Below are positions 1 to 8,752 of a DNA stretch of 64,000 nt, piece by piece. How positions within the stretch are numbered: position 1 is the first letter of the stretch; each line of letters starts with the position of its first letter. The stretch is from DATAGF01 sp963819845 (lineage in GTDB: Bacteria > Actinomycetota > Thermoleophilia > Miltoncostaeales > Miltoncostaeaceae). A program made the position numbers and the translations under genes. The notes below the pieces were generated by a model that was not told the DNA's origin, made no database searches, and worked only from the letters and a program-made list of their open reading frames with translations. The DNA is taken from positions 62,001-126,000 of the forward strand of contig CAWFXQ010000002.1 in NCBI GenBank assembly GCA_963819845.1, written 5' to 3'.

Positions 1-429
1 GGCTTCACCGACCAATACGCGGCGGACCTGTCCACGATCCTCAACCTGCTCTACGTCCTGCTCGCCCTCTCCGTGGTGGTGAGCGTGTTCGGGATGGTCA
101 ACACCATGGTCCTCGCCGTCCACGAGCGCACGCGCGAGATCGGCATGCTGCGCGCGGTCGGCATGACCCGTCGCCAGGCGCGCCGGATGGTCCGCGGCGA
201 GAGCGTCGTCACGGCCCTGATCGGCGCGGCGCTGGGGCTGCCGCTGGGCGTCGCCCTGGCCGCGGTGGTCACCGCGTCGCTCTCGGACTACGGCGTCGAG
301 CTCTCGATCCCGTCCGGGAGCCTCGTGGTCTTCGCGCTGGTCGCGGCGGCCGTCGGGGTGCTGGCGGCGATCGCCCCCGCGAGGCGGGCCAGCAGACTCG
401 ACGTGTTGCGCGCGCTCCAGTACGAGTAG
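1..429 (+). CDS. FtsX/MacB-type ABC transporter permease, C-terminal part (5' truncated)
   Basis: The frame is open from base 1 and ends at a TAG, giving the last 142 residues of a permease. A hydrophobic segment (about residues 16-40) is followed by the stretch HERTREIGMLRAVGMTRRQ, the hallmark coupling helix of FtsX/MacB permeases, then two more membrane segments and a basic tail. Such proteins work with an ABC ATPase in lipoprotein or lipid extraction, or in drug export. The rest of the protein and its ATPase should lie before the window. Which MacB-like subfamily it belongs to cannot be told from this end. Confidence 0.9.
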   Translation, partial: GFTDQYAADLSTILNLLYVLLALSVVVSVFGMVNTMVLAVHERTREIGMLRAVGMTRRQARRMVRGESVVTALIGAALGLPLGVALAAVVTASLSDYGVELSIPSGSLVVFALVAAAVGVLAAIAPARRASRLDVLRALQYE

Positions 430-454
430 GCGCGCGTGCCATACGCTGGGGCCC

Positions 455-1711
455 GTGAGCGCGGGCCCCAGCGGTGCGGGGGACATCGGGCGGCTGCGCG
501 ATGCGGCCGCCCGTCTGCTGTCCGCCAACTGGACGGAGGGGCGCACCCGCGACGGGGTCGAGTACGCCTACACGCGCCCCGACCCGGCCAAGTTCCCGGA
601 CCAGTTCTTCTGGGACTCCTGCTTCCACGCCGTCGCCTGGAGCCACATCGACCCCGCGCGGGCGCGGCGCGAGCTGCGGACGCTGGTCGCCGCGCAGCGG
701 CCGGACGGGCTCATCGGGCACACGATCTTCTGGGCCGCCCCGGTCCGCCTGTCGCGCGCCTTCACCTACAACCTGATCAGGCGCTCCGACCGCACGACCG
801 CCACCATCCAGCCGCCGCTCCTGGCCTGGGCGTGGGCCGAGGTGGCCGACCGCTCGCCCGACGACCCCGGCTTCCGGGCCGAGGGCCTGCCGGCCCTGAG
901 GAGGCTCCACGCCTGGCTCGACCGCGAGCGCGCCGACGGCGACGGCGTGCTGGGCATCCTCCAGCCCGACGAGTCGGGCCTCGACGCGACCCCGGCCTAC
1001 GACGCCCCGCTCGGCTTCCGCGCCCACCCCTGGCCCGGCTTCCTCCTGCTGCTGCGCTTCAACCGCCGGCGGCGCTTCTCCTACCGCCATGTGGTCGCGG
1101 ACGGCGGCTTCCACGCCGTCGACCCCCTGGTCAACACCGCCTGGGCCCTGGCCTGGGAGGGCATGGCGCGCCTGGGGGAGCCCGGCGCCGCGGAGCGCGC
1201 CGAGCGGGTCACCGCCGCGCTGGTCGCACGGCTGTGGGACCCCGGGGCGGGCATCTTCCACCCGCGCGGGCCCGATGAGCGCCCGCTGCGGGTCGCCACC
1301 TGGGCGGGCCTCGCGCCGCTGGCGCTTCCCCGGCTGCCCGAGGAGGTGGCGCGCCGCCTGGCCGAGGAGCAGCTGCTCGACCGGCGGCGGTTTTGGCTGC
1401 CCTATCCCGTGCCGAGCGTGAGCGCGCAGGAGCCGAGCTTCCGCGCCGGCGACACCGGCTGGCCCATCCGGCGCTACTGGAGGGGGCCCACGTGGCTGTT
1501 CGCCACGCGCTTCCTCGTCGACGGCCTGATGCGGGCCGGGCGGGTCGCCGAGGCCCGCGATCTCGCCGGCCGGACGGCCGCGCTCGTGCTGCGCGAGGGG
1601 TTCCGGGAGTACTACGACCCGCTCACCGGGCGGGGCCTCGGGGGGCGGGCGTTCGGCGTGAGCGCGATGGCGCTCGACTGCCTGCTGCGGGCGGAGGGCG
1701 CCTCCCCCTGA
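455..1711 (+). CDS. Six-hairpin glycosidase (GH63/trehalase-like)
   Basis: A 418-residue protein without signal peptide, so probably cytosolic. The N-terminal motif FFWDSCFHAVAW (about residues 49-60) and the C-terminal EYYDPLTG...G.RAFG block are typical of (alpha/alpha)6-barrel glycosidases of the GH63/GH37 kind, which include hydrolases of compatible solutes such as mannosylglycerate and glucosylglycerate. The GTG start follows the permease stop by 25 nt. The length fits the short soluble members of the family. Substrate is not predictable here; the fold assignment is firm, the exact activity is inference. Confidence 0.8.
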   Translation: MSAGPSGAGDIGRLRDAAARLLSANWTEGRTRDGVEYAYTRPDPAKFPDQFFWDSCFHAVAWSHIDPARARRELRTLVAAQRPDGLIGHTIFWAAPVRLSRAFTYNLIRRSDRTTATIQPPLLAWAWAEVADRSPDDPGFRAEGLPALRRLHAWLDRERADGDGVLGILQPDESGLDATPAYDAPLGFRAHPWPGFLLLLRFNRRRRFSYRHVVADGGFHAVDPLVNTAWALAWEGMARLGEPGAAERAERVTAALVARLWDPGAGIFHPRGPDERPLRVATWAGLAPLALPRLPEEVARRLAEEQLLDRRRFWLPYPVPSVSAQEPSFRAGDTGWPIRRYWRGPTWLFATRFLVDGLMRAGRVAEARDLAGRTAALVLREGFREYYDPLTGRGLGGRAFGVSAMALDCLLRAEGASP

Positions 1712-1729
1712 GCCGGGCTCAGGGGGAGG
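1701..1729. terminator. Perfect 14-bp hairpin, probable bidirectional terminator
   Basis: A perfect inverted repeat with 14-nt arms around one central base overlaps the stop codon of the glycosidase and lies 12 nt before the end of the convergent RTX gene. There is no T-tract on either side, as is common in very GC-rich actinobacteria. Position between convergent genes makes a shared terminator the simplest reading. Confidence 0.6.
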
Positions 1730-1741
1730 TCGCGCGCCGGG

Positions 1742-2674
1742 CTAGTTCTCGCAGCTCGTCTCGGGGCCGCCGCCGCTGCTTCGGCAGGTGTCGGTCCCCA
1801 GCCCGCCGTTGAGGTTGTTGCGCGCGGGGCCGCCGTCGAGGTTGTCGTCCTCGCGCCCGCCGAGCAGGCGGTCGGAGCCGCGCTCGCCGATGAGCGTGTC
1901 CGCGCCCTCGTCGCCCTGGACGCGATCGGCGCCGGGGCCGCCGTTGACGAGGTCGCCGCCCGGGCCGCCCTCGAGCTGGTCGTCGCCCTCGTTGCCGGCC
2001 ATCGAGTCGGCGGCGTCGCCGCCGGTCATCTTGTCGAGGCCCGCCGCGCCGACCATCACGTCGCGGCCGTCCCCGCCGAACATCGTGTCGCGACCCGCGC
2101 CGCCGTCGATGGTGTCGATGCCCTTGTCGCCGGTCAGGCGGCTGTCGTTGCCGTCGCGGCCGAGGATGCGGTCGTTACCGTCGTCGCCGCTCCCGACGTC
2201 CCCGCCGAGGCCGAGGTCGAGGAGGTCGTTCTGGGCGCCGCCCTTGGCGGTGTCGTCGCCCGCCCCGGTGTCGAGCCGGTCGACGCCGTTGCCGCCGTCC
2301 ACCAGGTCGTTGCCGCCGCCGGAGCTGATGCGGTCGTTGCCGTCCTCGCCGAAGATGCGGTTGTTGCCGGGGCCGCCGAGGGGCGCCCGGTCGTTGCCCG
2401 GCCCGAGGCAGATCACGTCGTCGCCCGCGCTGGAGTTGAGGACGTCGTTGCCCTCGAGGAGGACGATCACATCGCTGCCAGGCGTGCCGGTGATGTTGTC
2501 GTTGCCGGCGGTGCCCTGGATCGTGGCCTGACGGCCATCACAGGTGAAGGCCTGGCCCGTCTGGTGGGACGACGCACCGAGCGCGATCCCGGTCCCGGCG
2601 ATGCCCGCGACGCCGATCGCGGCGATCGCTCCGAGCTTGCGCATGCGGATGAGCGGGGGGGTACTCGGGGCCAT
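1742..2674 (-). CDS. Secreted hemolysin-type calcium-binding repeat protein
   Basis: A 310-residue protein. The chosen ATG lies 8 nt after a perfect AGGAGG; an upstream in-frame start would bypass it. Residues about 11-37 (MRKLGAIAAIGVAG...) are a Sec-type signal. From about residue 55 to the end the protein is a run of GGxGxDxLxG nonapeptide variants such as GGDGRDVMVG, which bind Ca2+ in parallel beta-rolls. There are four cysteines, two near the N-terminus and two at the C-terminus. No catalytic domain and no type I secretion genes are nearby, so it is probably a structural or adhesive extracellular protein exported by Sec. Confidence 0.85.
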   Translation of the reverse strand: MAPSTPPLIRMRKLGAIAAIGVAGIAGTGIALGASSHQTGQAFTCDGRQATIQGTAGNDNITGTPGSDVIVLLEGNDVLNSSAGDDVICLGPGNDRAPLGGPGNNRIFGEDGNDRISSGGGNDLVDGGNGVDRLDTGAGDDTAKGGAQNDLLDLGLGGDVGSGDDGNDRILGRDGNDSRLTGDKGIDTIDGGAGRDTMFGGDGRDVMVGAAGLDKMTGGDAADSMAGNEGDDQLEGGPGGDLVNGGPGADRVQGDEGADTLIGERGSDRLLGGREDDNLDGGPARNNLNGGLGTDTCRSSGGGPETSCEN

Positions 2675-2836
2675 GGGCCATTCCTCCTGTGAGGGTCGCA
2701 CGCCGGCCGGCGAGGCCATTGGGCGTGAAGCATCACGAACGGACCCCGGTAGTAAAGCCTGGAGCGTTGCGATTTCGCCAGAAAGTGTGTTTCGCCCGTT
2801 GCAGAATGGCCCGGGCGACGCCGCTGGGCGCCGGAA

Positions 2837-3028
2837 TCAGGCCCGGGCGACCACGCGCGTCGCGGTCGACCCGCGCTCGATGCTCCTCACCTTCGCCCGC
2901 GCCTCCCGGATCTGCTCCAGGAGGTGCCGCGCGGTCGGATCGGCCCGCCGAGCCTCGACCGCGATCCGCAGATCCGCCAGGGCCGCCCGGTACTCGGGCA
3001 GTTGCCGTGCCGCCGCCTCGTCCCTCAT
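2837..3028 (-). CDS. Small hypothetical helical protein
   Basis: A 63-residue, charged, Ala/Arg/Glu-rich protein predicted to be alpha-helical. No family is recognised. Support for it being real is a GAGGAGG ribosome-binding site 9 nt before the ATG and normal codon use. It lies alone between the RTX gene and a divergent small gene. Confidence 0.5.
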   Translation of the reverse strand: MRDEAAARQLPEYRAALADLRIAVEARRADPTARHLLEQIREARAKVRSIERGSTATRVVARA

Positions 3029-3141
3029 CGCTCCACCCCTCCTCGGTGTGCCTTGCCCCTACGACCGCGGCGGCACGGAAACGTCGGATCTCTCTCCCGA
3101 GGACGTTGCGGGCGCCGCACCGGGCGTGGTTCGCTGAGGCC

Positions 3142-3555
3142 GTGGGAGAGCACCCGGACGGCCTTCAGGACCTGGTGACGCGGGCCGGCATCGCGCGCCG
3201 GCTGCACCTCACGCGCGCCCAGCTCGACCGCGCGGTCGCCGCGACGGGGTTCCCGGAGCCCGTCGGCCGGCTCGGATCGCAGATCGTGTGGCGGTGGGCG
3301 GAGGTGCGCGCCTGGGCCGAGGCCGCCGAGGGCCGGCCCGAGGGCCCCACGCCCGAGGGCATGCGGCTGGCCGGCATCCGCGACCGCTTTCGCGGCGCGG
3401 GCTTCCGCCTGAAGATCGCCCCCGATCCGGCCGGCGGCTGGCAGGCTGTACGGGTGGCCCCGGGCCGGCGAGCCTCCACGGGCCAGGCCTTCACGGGCGA
3501 CACCGCCCTCGAGGCCGCCGAGCGGGCGCTGGAGTGGCTGGAGACGCACCACTGA
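3142..3555 (+). CDS. Small helix-turn-helix protein
   Basis: A 137-residue soluble protein. Residues about 8-55 (LVTRAGIARRLHLTRAQLDR...) look like an AlpA/MerR-type winged helix, reading 'is the gene/route X' as in excisionase-like DNA-binding modules, with an invariant-looking WRWAEVRAWAE wing. The second half (GFRLKIAPDPAGGWQAVRVAP...) resembles a small beta-rich double-strand-binding type fold but is not assigned. The GTG start is chosen because the coding character begins there; a longer frame upstream lacks it. Function unknown; DNA binding is inference. Confidence 0.6.
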   Translation: MGEHPDGLQDLVTRAGIARRLHLTRAQLDRAVAATGFPEPVGRLGSQIVWRWAEVRAWAEAAEGRPEGPTPEGMRLAGIRDRFRGAGFRLKIAPDPAGGWQAVRVAPGRRASTGQAFTGDTALEAAERALEWLETHH

Positions 3556-3628
3556 CGGCACGGACGCGAGCGCCGGTCGGCGCGTTCTCCGATCGACTCG
3601 TCGCCTGCCCGCGCCTACACTGATCCTC

Positions 3629-3823
3629 GTGGACGCCTTCCTCGCAGCCATGGCCGCCGCCGGGATCTCCGGCGTCGTGGCCTTCGCGATCTACACCTTC
3701 CACGTGCTGCGGGCGGACTTCGACGGGCTGCGGTCCGAGTTCGCCGATCTCCGCGAGGAGATGCGCCAGGGGTTCGCCGAGCTGAGGGCGGACATCGCGC
3801 GGATCGATCGCGCGCGCAGCTGA
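3629..3823 (+). CDS. Small membrane-anchored coiled-coil protein
   Basis: 64 residues: one membrane segment (about 7-26) followed by a heptad-like amphipathic helix rich in FDGLRSEFADLREEMR repeats. The end of the gene abuts, base for base, the end of the convergent ABC ATPase gene. Similar short proteins are common as hypothetical entries in actinobacteria; no function can be given. Confidence 0.6.
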   Translation: MDAFLAAMAAAGISGVVAFAIYTFHVLRADFDGLRSEFADLREEMRQGFAELRADIARIDRARS

Positions 3824-4576
3824 TCAGAGCCGCCCGGCCTCCAGGACCCTCCTGAGGAACTGACGGGTCTCCGGCTCCTTCGGCTCGCCGAAGATCGTCC
3901 TGGGATCGCCCCGCTCAAGGATCCGCCCCTCGTGGAGGAAGCAGACCTGGTCGGCGACGTCGCGGGCGAAGGCCATCTCGTGGGTGGCGATGAGCATCGT
4001 CATGCCCTCGGCCTTGAGGTCCCGGATCACCGCGAGCACCTCGCCCACGAGCTCCGGATCGAGGGCGCTGGTGACCTCGTCGAGCAGCAGCGCCCGCGGC
4101 CGGGTGGCCAGCGCCCGGACGATCGCGACGCGCTGCTGCTGGCCGCCGGAGAGCCGGTCGGGGTAGTCGTCCTCGCGCCCAGCCAGGCCGAACCGCGCCA
4201 GGAGCGCCCGGGCGCGCTCGCGCGCCTCCGACCGCGGGGTGCCGTGGGCGCGCACCGGCGCGAGCGCGACGTTCTCGAGCACCGTCATGTGCGGGAAGAG
4301 GTTGAACGCCTGGAACACCAGGCCCAGCCGCCGGCGCACGGCGACGGGCGGACGGGACGGGTCGGTGATGACCTCGCCGTCGAGGAAGACGTCGCCCTCG
4401 TCGATCTCCTCGAGCAGGTCGACGCAGCGCAGGAGCGTCGACTTGCCCGATCCCGAGGCGCCGATCAGCGCGACGGCCTGGTGCTCGCCCACGGCCAGGT
4501 CGATGCCGCGCAGCACCTCGCGATCTCCGTAGGCCTTGCTGACCCCGCGCAGCTCCAGCACCGGAGGAGCCGTCAC
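3824..4576 (-). CDS. Polar amino-acid ABC transporter ATPase (GlnQ/HisP-like)
   Basis: A 250-residue ATPase energising uptake of a polar amino acid. Walker A GASGSGKST, Q-loop, signature LSGGQQQR, Walker B LLLDEVTSALD (V where most have P) and the switch His in ATHEMAFARDVAD are present. It starts at a GTG overlapping the permease stop by 4 nt, so the two are translationally coupled. It is the last gene of a three-gene importer operon (binding protein, permease, ATPase). Confidence 0.93.
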   Translation of the reverse strand: MTAPPVLELRGVSKAYGDREVLRGIDLAVGEHQAVALIGASGSGKSTLLRCVDLLEEIDEGDVFLDGEVITDPSRPPVAVRRRLGLVFQAFNLFPHMTVLENVALAPVRAHGTPRSEARERARALLARFGLAGREDDYPDRLSGGQQQRVAIVRALATRPRALLLDEVTSALDPELVGEVLAVIRDLKAEGMTMLIATHEMAFARDVADQVCFLHEGRILERGDPRTIFGEPKEPETRQFLRRVLEAGRL

Positions 4577-5442
4577 GTCGCGACGGCCAGGCCCTGGCGG
4601 CGGCGCTCCTTGGCCTGCTGGCGGTCGACGATGCGGGCGAGGGGCACCGTCACGCAGAGGTACAGGAGGGCCGCGGCGATGAACGGCGTGTAGTTGAAGT
4701 CGGACGCCGCCTCGATCTGGGCGATCCGGAAGGCCTCCTGGGGCCCGAGGATGGACACCAGGGCCACGTCCTTCTGCAGGGAGATGAAGTCGTTCAGCAG
4801 CGGCACCATCACGCGGCGCACCGCCTGGGGCACGATGACGTGCCGCATCGCCTGGGGTTCGGTGAGCCCCACCGCCAGGGCGCCGGCCCGCTGGCTCGGG
4901 TGCACCGAGTCGAGGCCGGCGCGGTAGACCTCGGCCACGTAGGCCGTGTAGCAGAGCGCCAGGCCGATGCCGCCGAGCACGACCGGGTCGGTGGGCAGGC
5001 CGGCGAGGCCGAGCGCCGGGATGCCGAACCCGATCAGGTAGACCACGAGGATCACCGGTACCCCGCGCATGACGTCGGTGTAGACCGTGGCCAGCAGGCG
5101 CAGGGGGAAGAGCGCCGGCAGCCGGCTGATCCGGCACAGGGCCACGAGGAGGCCGAGCACCAGCACCACGGCCTCGACGGCCAGGAACAGCTTGACGTCG
5201 AGCCAGAAGCCGCGGGCCACGGCGGGGAACGTCTCCGTGAACACGTCCCAGTTGAAGAACGTGTCTTTCACGTCCTCCCAGCCAGGGCTCGTCACGATCA
5301 GCGCGACGAGCCCGCCGAGGACGATGGCGGTCGACAGCGCGGCGACCACGGCCCCCCGCCGGGCATGGCGGCGCCGAGCCGCCTCGCGGGCGACCCGGCG
5401 CTCCACCGCCGTGGTCATGTTCGGGGGCGGCGACGCCGCCAT
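4573..5442 (-). CDS. Polar amino-acid ABC transporter permease (HisM/GlnP-like)
   Basis: A 289-residue integral membrane protein. Membrane segments are visible at about 32-52, 78-100, 118-145, 155-170 and 255-275. The cytoplasmic EAA loop (EVYRAGLDSVHPSQRAGAL...GL) that contacts the ATPase is well conserved. It lies between the substrate-binding gene, 3 nt upstream, and the ATPase gene, with which it overlaps by 4 nt. A basic N-terminal tail sets topology. Confidence 0.93.
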   Translation of the reverse strand: MAASPPPNMTTAVERRVAREAARRRHARRGAVVAALSTAIVLGGLVALIVTSPGWEDVKDTFFNWDVFTETFPAVARGFWLDVKLFLAVEAVVLVLGLLVALCRISRLPALFPLRLLATVYTDVMRGVPVILVVYLIGFGIPALGLAGLPTDPVVLGGIGLALCYTAYVAEVYRAGLDSVHPSQRAGALAVGLTEPQAMRHVIVPQAVRRVMVPLLNDFISLQKDVALVSILGPQEAFRIAQIEAASDFNYTPFIAAALLYLCVTVPLARIVDRQQAKERRRQGLAVAT

Positions 5443-5445
5443 TCG

Positions 5446-6312
5446 CTACTCCAGCGCCAGCACCGGCGCCTCGGCGCCGATCCACTCCTCGGTGATGGAG
5501 TCGAGCTCCCCGGACGCGCGCATCGCGCCGAGGGCCTGGTCGACGCAGACCGTCAGCGTCGAGTCCTTCGCGAGCACGACCCCCCAGTTGTCGCCGCCCG
5601 GGGCCGGGAACTGGCCGACGACGGTGGAGCCCTCGACCTCGGCGTCCCGCAGGTAGATCGCCGTGGGCAGGTCGACCACGATCGCGTCAACCTGCTTCGA
5701 CTTCAGCGCCCGAACGGTGTCGTTGGAGTCGTTGAAGACCTGCGGCTGCTGCGACGGGTCGATCACCGCCTCCAGCGCGTCGAGGCTGGTGGTGCCGACC
5801 TGGACGCCGAAGGTCGCGTCCTTCAGCTCGGTCACGCTCGTGGCCCCGGCGTACTCGGAGCCCGCGGGCACCAGCACGGCCTGCGGGGTCGTGTAGTACG
5901 GCTCCGAGAAATCGACCTGCTCGGCGCGCTTCGGCGTGATCGATATCTGGTTGATGTCGAAGTCGAACTTCTTGGGCCCGGGCGCGTAGGACGAGTTGAA
6001 CGGCACCGTCACCCAGGTGACCTCATCGGTCGCGAAGCCGAGCCGGTCGGCGATCCCATAGGCCACCGCGCTCTCGAAGCCCTGCCCGTTGGCCGGATCG
6101 TCGTCGACGAAATACGGCGGGAAGGCGGGCGAGTCGGTGCCGACGGTCAACACGCCGGGCGTGATCGTGTCGAGGTCGTCGCGCAGGCACGCCGTCGCCG
6201 TCGTGCTGGTGGCGGCCTGCTCGGCCTCGTCTCCGTCGTCCCCGCAGGCGGCCACCGTCGCGACGACCGCGACGAGGGCCAGCAGTGCGAGCACCAAGCG
6301 TGTGCGGGTCAT
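5446..6312 (-). CDS. Amino-acid ABC transporter substrate-binding lipoprotein
   Basis: A 288-residue periplasmic-binding-protein type 2 (SBP_bac_3) component. It begins with a lipoprotein signal ending in VAAC, so it is tethered to the membrane. The motif GVLTVGTDSPAFPPYF and later the DFDINQISITPKRAEQVDFSEPYY block are typical of family 3 binding proteins. The ATG has a CAGGAG site 6 nt upstream. It is the first gene of the importer operon. Specificity (glutamine, arginine, cystine or other) cannot be decided. Confidence 0.92.
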   Translation of the reverse strand: MTRTRLVLALLALVAVVATVAACGDDGDEAEQAATSTTATACLRDDLDTITPGVLTVGTDSPAFPPYFVDDDPANGQGFESAVAYGIADRLGFATDEVTWVTVPFNSSYAPGPKKFDFDINQISITPKRAEQVDFSEPYYTTPQAVLVPAGSEYAGATSVTELKDATFGVQVGTTSLDALEAVIDPSQQPQVFNDSNDTVRALKSKQVDAIVVDLPTAIYLRDAEVEGSTVVGQFPAPGGDNWGVVLAKDSTLTVCVDQALGAMRASGELDSITEEWIGAEAPVLALE

Positions 6313-6377
6313 GTGCCGCTCCTGCGTCCAGGATGGGTGACGGCGGCATGGTAGTGGGCGCGGCGGACGCCGCCCGC

Positions 6378-7121
6378 TCAGTCGATCAGCTTCCTCGTCA
6401 TCCCCCACACGGCGATCCGCCAGGTGAGGAGCGCGAAGCCCAGGAGCACCCCGGCGTGCGCGAGGTCGACCCATCCCTGCCAGCCGAAGACCGCGTCGCG
6501 CACCAGCTCGACGCAGTGGTAGAGCGGGTTGAACCAGGCGAGCACCTGCGCCCACTGCGGCAGATCGTCGATCGGGAAGAACGTGCCCGCCACCAGGAAC
6601 AGCGGCGTCAGCACGGCGCTGATGATGTAGCTGAAGTTCTCGAACGTCGTCATCTGCGAGGCGACCGAGATGCCGAAACCGGCCCACCCGAGGCCGGTGA
6701 GGAAGGCGATCCCCGGGACGGCGAGCATGCCCCAGCTGGGCGGCAGGCCGAAGCACATGGCCACCAGCATCGGCACGCACCCGTAGACGCCGGCGCGGCA
6801 GGCGATCCACAGCGCCTCGGCCGTGACGAGCTCCTCGGCGTCGACCGGCGCGGCGAGGATGGCGTCGTAGGTGCGCTGGTACTGGGCTTTGATGAGCGTG
6901 CCGAACATGGCCGGGAACGCCGACGAGAACAGGACGGCCGTGGCCACCGTCCCCGTCCCCACGAACTCCACGTAGGGGTACCCGCCGACCTCGGAGACCA
7001 GCGCGCCGAAGCCGAAGCCGAAGGCCAGCAGGTAGATCGTGGGCTCGACGGTCAACGAGAAGGTGGTGGAGCGCCAGTAGGACGAGAAGTTGATGACCTC
7101 GCGCACCAGGACGCCCGCCAT
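6378..7121 (-). CDS. ABC-2 type exporter permease (NodJ-like)
   Basis: A 247-residue form starting at an internal ATG, with six hydrophobic segments and the characteristic NFSSYWRSTTFSLTVEPTIYLL opening region and GTFFPIDDLPQWAQ loop of the NodJ/DrrB group. A GTG overlapping the stop of the ATPase gene (GTGAGC at about 7198) is the expected start, but that frame is one base out of step with the permease. A missing base in the C/G runs near 7150-7170 would join them, adding about 25 basic residues. The exported substrate is unknown. Confidence 0.85.
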   Translation of the reverse strand: MAGVLVREVINFSSYWRSTTFSLTVEPTIYLLAFGFGFGALVSEVGGYPYVEFVGTGTVATAVLFSSAFPAMFGTLIKAQYQRTYDAILAAPVDAEELVTAEALWIACRAGVYGCVPMLVAMCFGLPPSWGMLAVPGIAFLTGLGWAGFGISVASQMTTFENFSYIISAVLTPLFLVAGTFFPIDDLPQWAQVLAWFNPLYHCVELVRDAVFGWQGWVDLAHAGVLLGFALLTWRIAVWGMTRKLID

Positions 7122-7194
7122 CGCCGGGCGCTCGAGCCGGCGCAGCCGGCGGGCCGGGGTGCGGCCGGGGGCCGGCGGGCGTCCGAGAGCGTGC

Positions 7195-8086
7195 TCACGC
7201 GATCTCCTCCCCGGTGAGGAGCACGAAGACGTCCTCGAGGTTCGCCGGGCGGCGGTGGCCGTCGGGCACGTCGCCGTTGATGCCGTCGGGCGAGAGCAGG
7301 GCCACCGAGGTGCCGGTGCGCCGGGTCCGCAGCCCCGCGGCGGCCGCGAGCGCCCTCCACCTCGTGCAGGCGGGCGGGCGGGCCGTAGACCTCGACCGCC
7401 TCGGGCCCCGCGTGCTCGGCGATCAGCGCGCGCGGCGGCCCGACCGCGACGGCCGCGCCCCGGGCCATGATCGTCACGCTGTCGGCCAGGCGCTCGGCCT
7501 CCTCGATGTAGTGCGTTGACATCAGGATCGTCACGCCCTCGGCGCGCAGGCCGTCGATCAGCGCCCACAGCTCCTGGCGCACCTGGGGGTCGAGGCCGAC
7601 GGTGGGCTCGTCCATCAGCACCAGCCGCGGCCGGTGGACCAGCGCCCGGGCGATCAGCAGCCGCCGCCGCATGCCCCCCGACAGCTTGTCGACGCGCGTC
7701 TCGCGGCGATCCGACAGGTTGGCGACCGCGAGCGCCCGCTCGACCGCCGCGCGCCGGTCGCGCCGCGGGATGCGGTAGAGGTACGTGAAGACGATCAGGT
7801 TCTGCTCCACGGTCAGCGTCGTGTCGAGGTTGTCGAGCTGGGGCACGACGCCGAGCTGCGCACGCGCCTGCTTCGACTCTCCGGGCAGGCGGAAGCCGAG
7901 CACCTCGAGCTCGCCCTCGTCGGCCACGGCCTGCGCCGTCAGGAGCCTCATGGTCGTCGACTTGCCCGCGCCGTTGGGCCCGAGCAGGCCGACACAGGCC
8001 CCCTCGGGCACCTCGAGGTCGAGGCCGGCGACGGCCGTGATCGGGCCATAGCGCTTCACGACTCCGCGGAGGTGGATCGCGGGCAT
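7195..8086 (-). CDS. ABC exporter ATPase (NodI/DrrA-like), interrupted by one-base frameshift
   Basis: Walker A GPNGAGKST, signature LSGGMRRR, Walker B LVLMDEPTVGLD and switch STHYIEEAERLAD are all intact. After residue about 244 (VYGPPARLHEVE) the frame runs into Arg/Pro-rich nonsense. Removing one G from the GGG at about 7353-7355 restores a normal family tail (LAAAAGLRTRRTGTSVALLS ... NLEDVFVLLTGEEIA) and a stop that overlaps the expected GTG start of the permease. Full length would be 296 residues. The indel is probably a sequence error, since the downstream frame is perfectly preserved. Confidence 0.88.
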
Positions 8087-8147
8087 CGGGCGAGGGTATC
8101 GAGAGCAGGGGGGTGAGAGCCCCGGGCACAACGGGCAGGATTGCGGG

Positions 8148-8567
8148 GTGGGCGGCGTCGTCGAGACCCTGACGCGCGGGAACGTGACCGAGGTGAAGGT
8201 GATCCTCGCCTCGGTCGTGCTCGCCCTGGCCGCCTACCAGCTGATCCTGATCGCGGTCGGCTACGGGAAGGCGCGCCCGCCGTTCCTCGCCCCCCGCGCG
8301 GCCTCGCTGGCGCACCGCGCCATCGGCGACGTCGTCGCCATCCTGCTCGTGGTGGTCGCGGTCATGTGCCTGTCCTACTTCGAGCTGGAGGACGGCGCGC
8401 ACATCGCGGCCGCAAGCGCCCTGCTCGTCGTGCTGGCGCTGAAGATCCTCGTCATCCGGCGATGGCACCGCCTCGGGCGGCTGCTGCCGCTGCTGGGTGC
8501 GTGCGTCTTCGTGCTCCTCGCCCTGACCTGGGCGACCTCGGCCGGCGACCTCCTGGCCGACCGATGA
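8148..8567 (+). CDS. Four-segment membrane protein upstream of NADH dehydrogenase
   Basis: 139 residues with hydrophobic segments at about 18-37, 60-80, 84-102 and 112-132 and short charged loops. I do not recognise the family. Its stop overlaps the start of the next small gene by 4 nt, and that gene overlaps the NADH dehydrogenase gene by 4 nt, so the three are co-translated. A role in anchoring or tuning the dehydrogenase is possible but only inferred from position. Confidence 0.65.
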   Translation: MGGVVETLTRGNVTEVKVILASVVLALAAYQLILIAVGYGKARPPFLAPRAASLAHRAIGDVVAILLVVVAVMCLSYFELEDGAHIAAASALLVVLALKILVIRRWHRLGRLLPLLGACVFVLLALTWATSAGDLLADR

Positions 8568-8752
8568 CGCGCCAGGTCGTGGGCTCCCTGATCGTGGCCG
8601 CGCTGATCGTGGTCGTGACGATCGTCGTCGTGACCGCCCGCCTCGGGACGACCAGCACGGCCGAGCTGGAGCTGCGCGAGGAGGTCCTGGAGGAGCGCAT
8701 CGAGCTCGAGGAGGAGCGGCTCGAGCGGCTCGAGGAGGGCGGCCGCCGGTGA
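8564..8752 (+). CDS. Small single-pass membrane protein with acidic coiled coil
   Basis: 62 residues: one membrane segment (about 6-26) then a strongly charged helix of repeating LREEVLEERIELEEERLERL. Start ATG overlaps the stop of the upstream gene (ATGA) and its own stop overlaps the GTG of the NADH dehydrogenase (GTGA). Too short for family assignment; the helix could mediate oligomerisation. Confidence 0.65.
   Translation: MTRQVVGSLIVAALIVVVTIVVVTARLGTTSTAELELREEVLEERIELEEERLERLEEGGRR

Noticed and set aside
1742..2674. RTX toxin with type I secretion
   Set aside because: It has a Sec signal and no catalytic domain, and no secretion genes are in reach.
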